Shown here piece after piece: positions 59,537 through 64,000 of a stretch of 64,000 bases of DNA. The stretch's first letter is position 1. Each line of letters begins with the position of its first letter. The stretch covers positions 1-64,000 of the forward strand of contig CAWITA010000029.1 in assembly GCA_963838835.1 (NCBI GenBank), read 5' to 3'. The notes below the pieces were generated by a model. It was not told where the DNA came from. It saw nothing but the letters and a program-made list of their open reading frames with translations, and searched no databases. The stretch comes from Bog-473 sp963838835 (GTDB lineage: Bacteria; Actinomycetota; Acidimicrobiia; Acidimicrobiales; RAAP-2). The translations under genes were made by a program, and so were the position numbers.

Positions 59537-59641
59537 GCACTCCTCTCCCCCGGTCCGGTGGTGGTGCGCCACACGTTTGGCGTGCCAGTGATCGGCTCGG
59601 GGATCGACGCGTGCGCGGTGGGCAGGGTCTGGCGGTTCTGT

Positions 59642-60581
59642 ATGGTCGTTTTGGTGAAGCGCTTCCGCTTCGGGCTCCAGGCCAGATCGACAGAACCCGC
59701 CGAGATCGTTCGCCAGGCGAGGCGGGCGGAAGAGATCGGTTTCGACGTCTTCCAGGTCGGCGACCACGTGGGGATGGAGCCCCCTCCCCTCCTGTTTCTG
59801 GCGGTTGCCGCGCTGGTCACGCAGCGGATCCGCCTGGGCACGCTCGTGCTCAACAACGACCTCCGCCACCCCGTCACCCTGGCCCAAGAGCTGGCGACGC
59901 TCGACCACCTGAGCGCGGGCCGACTGGAGGTGGGGATCGGGGCCGGCCACAGCTTCACGGAGTACGCCGCGCTCGGCCTGGCCTTCGACCCGCCGGCAGT
60001 ACGGAAGCGGCGACTGGCCGAGGCGGTGGAGATTCTTCGGGCACTCCTCGACGGTGAACCGGTGTCCGTCGGCGACGGGCCCTACCGGCTCGAAGACGCC
60101 GTCACCCTGGCTCCCCTGCAGGACCACGTCCCCATCCTCGTCGGGGTCAACGGAAAGGCCGCCCTCGCGCACGCGGTCCGCCACGCCGACATCGTCGCTC
60201 CCACCATGCTCGGCCGGACGCTGGAGGACGGACAGCGCCATGAGGTCCGGTGGGAGGCCACACGCCTCGACGACACCGTCGAATGGATGCGGACGCAGGC
60301 GGGCGAGCACTGGCCGTCGCTGGAGCTGCACGCGCTGGTCCAGTCCGTCGTCGTCACGCAGGACCGTGACCGTGCCGTCTCGGAGTTCGCGCAGCGCACC
60401 GGAATGGCCGTGGCCGACATCTCGTCCACGCCGTTCCTCTCTCTGGGGACGGCCGAGGGGATCGCGCAGCACCTCATCACCTGCCGGGAGCGCTGGGGGA
60501 TTCAGCTACTTCAGTGTGCGGGAGATGGAGACGTTCGCTCCCGTGATGGCCCTGCTCCGGCGCGCTGACGCCACGGGCTGA
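59642..60581 (+). CDS. LLM-class F420-dependent oxidoreductase, frameshifted near the end
   Basis: From ATG 59642 the frame gives FRFGLQARSTEPAEIVRQAR, FDVFQVGDHVG, LGTLVLNNDLRHPVTLAQEL and LEVGIGAGHSFTEY, the luciferase-like flavin/F420 barrel. At about 60499 one extra base breaks it after ERWGI. Removing it gives SYFSVREMETFAPVMALLRR, the natural C-terminus, ending at 60581 (about 312 residues). Another single-base insertion in an otherwise intact gene. The substrate is unknown; this group often reduces or oxidises lipids. Confidence 0.82.
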
Positions 60582-60587
60582 CCGGCC

Positions 60588-61457
60588 TCAGGTGGCAGTG
60601 CCGACCGGTCTGGCAGGTTCGGGCTCTGCAGAAGGGCTTTCGAGCGTCCGTTCGGGGAACAGGAGAAGGGCCCCAACGAGGAAGCAGACGGCGCCGACGA
60701 ACGTTCCGAGGTTGGTCAGAGCCAAGCTGACCAGCTGTCCGTTCGGCTCGACATAGGACGCGATCGCCGAGACGCCGAAAGCCACCGAGCCGACGAGGTT
60801 CAAGAACGTGATCCACCACGGGATGAGGGACGGTCGCCACGCGAACGGCCCGTGACACTCCTCGGCCCAGGCGAACCAGCTCGCGACGAGGAAGCAGATG
60901 GAGCCCAGCGCGTCGGGACGCCACACGGGGTGATGATTGGACGACGCGCCCAAGCCGACCACCAGGGCGCTGAGCGTCGTCCGGTTGAAGAACAGGGTGC
61001 CGGCGAGTTGGATGATGGCCGCCCACCAGTCGATCCGGTGGTGCTGGACTCTGAACAGCGACCGAGGGCCCTTTCGGCGCGGGTCGTCCATGGACGTCGG
61101 CGTCGAGGCGACCTCGTAGTACTGCAGGAAGGAGGCGGCGGTGAAGAAGATCGACCCGATGAAGTAGGTGAGGTCGTCCGGATTGGCGCCGACGCCAGTC
61201 GTGTAGGGAGGGAACGACCCCAACGCGAAGCAGACGGACCCGCACGCGAACAACACACCGATCCACCAGGCCAAGGCGTGTGGCGCCCACCAGGTCGATC
61301 CACTCGAGTGCACCGGGTGCTTGCGGTGCCAGCGCGACTCCCAGGTGACGAGCGTGCCGTCCGGTCGGTGCAACTCCTCACGGGTGACGAAGGAGCCGAG
61401 GCCCCGGCCCCGCACCCGCGCCCAGCCCGTGGGAACATCCAGGTACCCCACTCCCAC
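60588..61457 (-). CDS. Polytopic membrane protein of unknown function
   Basis: The 289-residue protein has a soluble head (TREELHRPDGTLVTWESRWH) and about seven hydrophobic helices, e.g. ALAWWIGVLFACGSVCFALG, LTYFIGSIFFTAASFLQYYE, LGSICFLVASWFAW and FVGAVCFLVGALLLFPER. Several Trp/Phe-rich turns repeat. It resembles a YrhK-like or hypothetical actinobacterial family, but I cannot name it. It is divergent from the MscR-like gene. Confidence 0.75.
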   Translation of the reverse strand: MGVGYLDVPTGWARVRGRGLGSFVTREELHRPDGTLVTWESRWHRKHPVHSSGSTWWAPHALAWWIGVLFACGSVCFALGSFPPYTTGVGANPDDLTYFIGSIFFTAASFLQYYEVASTPTSMDDPRRKGPRSLFRVQHHRIDWWAAIIQLAGTLFFNRTTLSALVVGLGASSNHHPVWRPDALGSICFLVASWFAWAEECHGPFAWRPSLIPWWITFLNLVGSVAFGVSAIASYVEPNGQLVSLALTNLGTFVGAVCFLVGALLLFPERTLESPSAEPEPARPVGTAT

Positions 61458-61591
61458 TGCCGGTCACCCTACGGCACCGTCACCGGTCGGCTCCGGGTGG
61501 ATGCCGACGCCGGGGCGGATGTCGACCCCGACGGGCATCCGTTGGGCGTCGTCGACGCCGTCTTGGGATGGGCGCAGGCCGATCGGGCATC

Positions 61592-62707
61592 ATGAGTGCT
61601 CGCCGACGGGAGGAGCACGCATGGGACAACGAGGTGCGCGGTGTGGTTTCGAGGGAGAAGGGGGCGCCGGTCACGCTCGAGACGATCGTCGTGCCCGACC
61701 CCGGCGCCGGCGAGGCGGTGGTGGCGGTCAAGGCCTGCGGCGTGTGCCACACGGACCTGCACTACCGCGAGGGCGGCATCAACGACGACTTCCCTTTCCT
61801 GCTCGGCCACGAGGCCGCGGGGTTTGTGGAGTCGGTCGGACCCGGCGTGACCGACGTGGCCGCCGGTGACTTCGTCGTCTTGAACTGGCGCGCCGTGTGC
61901 GGCCAGTGCCGGTCGTGCCGGCGGGGCCGGCCCTGGTACTGCTTCTCCACCCGGAACGCCGCGCAGAAGATGACGCTGGCCGACGGCACGCCGCTCTCGC
62001 CCGCGCTCGGCATCGGTGCCTTCGCCGACAAGACGCTCGTGGCGGCGGGACAGTGCACCAAGGTCAACCCGGCGGCAAGGCCCGAAGCGGTCGGGCTGCT
62101 CGGCTGCGGTGTGATGGCCGGCCTGGGTGCGGCCATGTTCACCGGCCAGGTCGGGCTCGGCGACTCGGTGGCTGTCTTCGGGTGCGGCGGTGTCGGGTGC
62201 GCCGCCGTGGCCGGGTCGAGGCTGGGCGGGGCGGCCACCATCATCGGCGTCGACCTGGACCCGGGGAAGCTCGAGCTGGCCCACGCGTTCGGCGCAACGC
62301 ACACGGTGGACGCGAGCGCCACCGATCCCGTCGAGGCGATCCGCTCCCTCACGGGCGGCAACGGAGCCGACGTGTGCATCGAGGCGGTGGGTCACCCCAA
62401 GGTGATGGAGCAGGCCTTCTTCGCCCGGGACCTGGCGGGCACGCTGGTCCAGGTCGGCGTCCCGACGCCCGACATGCGCATCGACCTGCCCATGATCGAG
62501 TTCTTCGGGCGCGGTGGCGCGCTGAAGCCGAGCTGGTACGGCGACTGCCTGCCCTCGCGCGACTTCCCGGTGCTCGTCGACCTCTTCCTCGAGGGGCGGC
62601 TCGACCTCGATCGCTTCGTCAGTGAGACGATCGCGCTCGACCAGGTCGAAGAGGCCTTCGCCCGCATGCAGCGCGGCGAGGTGCTGCGCTCGGTCGTCGT
62701 CCTGTAG
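61592..62707 (+). CDS. mscR: S-(hydroxymethyl)mycothiol dehydrogenase-like protein (MscR type)
   Basis: The protein follows the MscR pattern closely: VRGVVSREKGAPVTLETIVV at the start, KACGVCHTDLHYREGGINDD (catalytic zinc), LLGHEAAGFVESVGPGVTD, VVLNWRAVCGQCRSCRRGRP (structural zinc Cys) and FGCGGVGCAA (NAD loop). MscR oxidises the formaldehyde-mycothiol adduct, so the host probably makes mycothiol. The start is uncertain: ATG 61592 is used, but GTG 61634 agrees better with the family N-terminus and follows GGGAGGAG at 61608. No frameshift is seen. Confidence 0.9.
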   Translation: MSARRREEHAWDNEVRGVVSREKGAPVTLETIVVPDPGAGEAVVAVKACGVCHTDLHYREGGINDDFPFLLGHEAAGFVESVGPGVTDVAAGDFVVLNWRAVCGQCRSCRRGRPWYCFSTRNAAQKMTLADGTPLSPALGIGAFADKTLVAAGQCTKVNPAARPEAVGLLGCGVMAGLGAAMFTGQVGLGDSVAVFGCGGVGCAAVAGSRLGGAATIIGVDLDPGKLELAHAFGATHTVDASATDPVEAIRSLTGGNGADVCIEAVGHPKVMEQAFFARDLAGTLVQVGVPTPDMRIDLPMIEFFGRGGALKPSWYGDCLPSRDFPVLVDLFLEGRLDLDRFVSETIALDQVEEAFARMQRGEVLRSVVVL

Positions 62708-62734
62708 CGATCCGAGACGGAGGTCCGGCTCGCG

Positions 62735-63040
62735 TCAGCTCTTCTTCTTCGCCCTTCCGCCCTTGCCGAGCTCGCGCCAGCTCTTCTCCTTGACCTCGAC
62801 GTCGAATCGCTTGGCCGCGCGCACGATGCGCCGCCACGCCTCGTCGCGTTCCTTGTCGGTGACGCCCTCGACCTGATCGAAGCGGACGATGGCGTTGCGG
62901 ACGTGACGGGCGTCGGTCAGCGGTTCCTTGCGTTCCTTGGGAAACGCAAAGTCCTTGTCGGGCAGCCGGTCCTTCTCGGCCGTGCTGAGCCCGCCCGACC
63001 GCGGCTTCCGGGCCGCCTCCTTCTGCTTGGTCGTCACCAT
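62735..63040 (-). CDS. Small basic conserved protein (DUF6582-like)
   Basis: From ATG 63040, with GAGGAGGT before it, the protein is 101 residues: MVTTKQKEAARKPRSGGLST, then LPDKDFAFPKERKEPLTDAR, HVRNAIVRFDQVEGVTDKER and a C-terminal KSWRELGKGGRAKKKS. DUF6582-type proteins with this pattern occur across bacteria and phage; a role is not known. Very basic ends may bind nucleic acid. The upstream open frame is the antisense of the next gene. Confidence 0.8.
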   Translation of the reverse strand: MVTTKQKEAARKPRSGGLSTAEKDRLPDKDFAFPKERKEPLTDARHVRNAIVRFDQVEGVTDKERDEAWRRIVRAAKRFDVEVKEKSWRELGKGGRAKKKS

Positions 63041-63244
63041 GCATACCTCCTCGCATCGCACCGTTGGATCGAGGGCACCGAGGCGGCCGCACGAGCAGGC
63101 ATCGTGCTTGATGCCCGGCGACGCACCCGGTGACTCCTTCCGTCCACGGGTGTACCCCGATGCCGCGCTGCTGAACCGGCGCTGGCGCAGGAGAGGCCCG
63201 CCCGAGCGAATCCCGGGGGCGCGGGCCGCGCCGCGGGCATACTT

Positions 63245-63290
63245 GCTGACCCGTGACCCTCCCGCTCGCTGACCCGTGACCCTCCCGCTC
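63245..63290 (+). repeat. 23-bp tandem duplication before gamma-glutamyltransferase
   Basis: The unit starting GCTGACCCGTGACCCTCCCG is present twice in a row (63245-63267, 63268-63290), perfectly. Each copy carries a GTG; the one in the second copy (63276) begins the gamma-glutamyltransferase frame, so the duplication touches the translation start. Confidence 0.9.
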
Positions 63291-64000
63291 GCCCCCTTCG
63301 GCCCCCGGTCGGGGTTACGTGGCATGGTCGCGGCCGCCGACCAGTTGGCGGCGTCGGCGGGCGTCGGCATGCTCGCCCGCGGTGGCTCGGCCGCCGATGC
63401 CGCCGTCGCCACGGGAGCGGTGATGGCGGTGGTGGGCCCGCACCTGTGCGGCCTCGGGGGCGACGTCCTCGCCGTGGTGGCTCCGCCGGGGTCGACCCCC
63501 GAGGCGCTCCTGTCCGTCGGGCGCGCCGGATCGGGGTCCGACCCGGCCGGCATGCGCGCCCAGGGGATGACGGTCATGCCGCCGCGGCGAGACGTCCGCA
63601 GCGTGCCGGTGCCGGGCGCCGTGGACGGTTGGCTGGCCCTGCACGACCGCCACGGGCGCCTGCCGCTCGGCGACGTCCTGGCCCCGGCGATCGAGCTGGC
63701 CGCCGACGGCTTCGCCGCCTCGGTCATGCTGGCGCTGGCCACCCATCTCGTCCACGCGTGGCCCGGCGCCGGCGAGCTGTGCCCGGCGGGACCGCTCGAG
63801 GTCGGCCAGCGCGTGCGCCTGCCCAGCATCGCCCGCGCGCTGGGTGCCATCGCCTCGGGCGGGCGTGACGCCTTCTACGGCGGGGAGTTCGGCCGCGGTC
63901 TGCTCGAGCTCGGCCGCGGCCACTTCGCACCGTCGGATCTCGCCACGAGCACGGCGACCTGGTGTGCGCCTTTGCGCCAGCGCGCCTGGGGCCACGACCT
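63276..64000 (+). CDS. Gamma-glutamyltransferase family, N-terminal part (cut by window end)
   Basis: The frame from GTG 63276 is open to the window edge: 241 codons. LRGMVAAADQLAASAGVGML, LARGGSAADAAVATGAVMAV and GPHLCGLGGDVLAVVA match the N-terminal half of GGT (Ntn hydrolase) enzymes; RDVRSVPVPGAVDGWLALHD and LPLGDVLAPAIELAADGFAA follow. The catalytic Thr and C-terminal subunit lie beyond the window. It moves gamma-glutamyl groups from peptides such as glutathione-like thiols. No signal peptide is seen with this start. Confidence 0.85.
   Translation, partial: MTLPLAPFGPRSGLRGMVAAADQLAASAGVGMLARGGSAADAAVATGAVMAVVGPHLCGLGGDVLAVVAPPGSTPEALLSVGRAGSGSDPAGMRAQGMTVMPPRRDVRSVPVPGAVDGWLALHDRHGRLPLGDVLAPAIELAADGFAASVMLALATHLVHAWPGAGELCPAGPLEVGQRVRLPSIARALGAIASGGRDAFYGGEFGRGLLELGRGHFAPSDLATSTATWCAPLRQRAWGHD

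Overview
The window is high-GC, gene-dense actinobacterial DNA. Pointers to Actinomycetota are a MurT/GatD lipid II amidation pair, an S-(hydroxymethyl)mycothiol dehydrogenase-like gene, an F420-type LLM oxidoreductase, a DUF222-HNH gene, PspC/LuxR signalling genes and many acyl-CoA genes. The mix of lipid/steroid-type catabolic genes without mycolate genes makes Acidimicrobiia plausible, but that placement is tentative.

Positions 458-10432 look like a decayed genomic island. A 43-bp piece of the 3' half of tRNA-Val(CAC) at 458-500 repeats (one mismatch) the 3' half of the intact tRNA-Val at 10391-10464, as left by integration at a tRNA 3' end. The island has lower GC and holds an RHH/Doc toxin-antitoxin pair, hypothetical genes, an Hsp20 chaperone, a broken serine recombinase, a cytochrome P450, a YihY-type membrane protein, an orphan HlyD-like adaptor, a small membrane protein, a pyridoxamine-oxidase-fold protein and the C-terminal stub of a DevS/NarL-type histidine kinase. 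Two GGGAC-N4-GTCCC palindromes like DosR/DevR boxes lie upstream of hsp20 and between the last two intact genes, so this may be a mobile dormancy/hypoxia cassette. Two related ~150-bp elements in inverted orientation (2941-3090, 10031-10183) flank most of it.

Positions 10.5-18.3 kb hold a TetR regulator divergent from a tight cluster: fatty acyl-CoA reductase fused to a HAD domain, zinc alcohol dehydrogenase, LarA-like DUF2088 protein and PlsC-type acyltransferase. The last three overlap by 4, 4 and 1 bases or nearly so. I know of no described pathway with this set; it is the best candidate for a new lipid system. From 18.4-25.2 kb come an ICMT-like methyltransferase, an RNase Z-like hydrolase, HAD-PlsC/MurT/GatD on the minus strand, a LysR regulator and a GNAT enzyme. 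From 25.5-35.6 kb come a Gfo/Idh/MocA oxidoreductase with TldD/TldE, a methyltransferase, a serine hydrolase, a broken APH(6)-type kinase, an HD protein, a sulfotransferase and a DUF1214 protein.

Positions 35.6-42.4 kb form a plus-strand acyl-CoA/steroid-type cluster: acyl-CoA dehydrogenase, a thiolase-fold protein lacking the usual cysteine, a DUF35 partner, an acyl-CoA synthetase, an SDR and a ferritin-like diiron protein. A second DUF35-thiolase pair, with the cysteine, is at 53.2-54.9 kb. Between them are a carotenoid oxygenase, a cold-shock gene with a structured leader, a CysQ-like phosphatase, a two-component system with PspC, DUF1707 and cNMP-binding proteins, and an MMPL transporter. 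The right end has a DUF222-HNH protein, an amidohydrolase, an FTR1-like membrane protein, the LLM oxidoreductase, an MscR-like dehydrogenase and the start of a gamma-glutamyltransferase.

Several otherwise intact genes carry single-base indels (adh, murT twice, tldE, cysQ, LLM, probably icmt), and one has an in-frame amber codon. Because murT is usually essential, sequence error is a serious explanation for the indels. Short GC-rich tandem repeats sit at many gene junctions.
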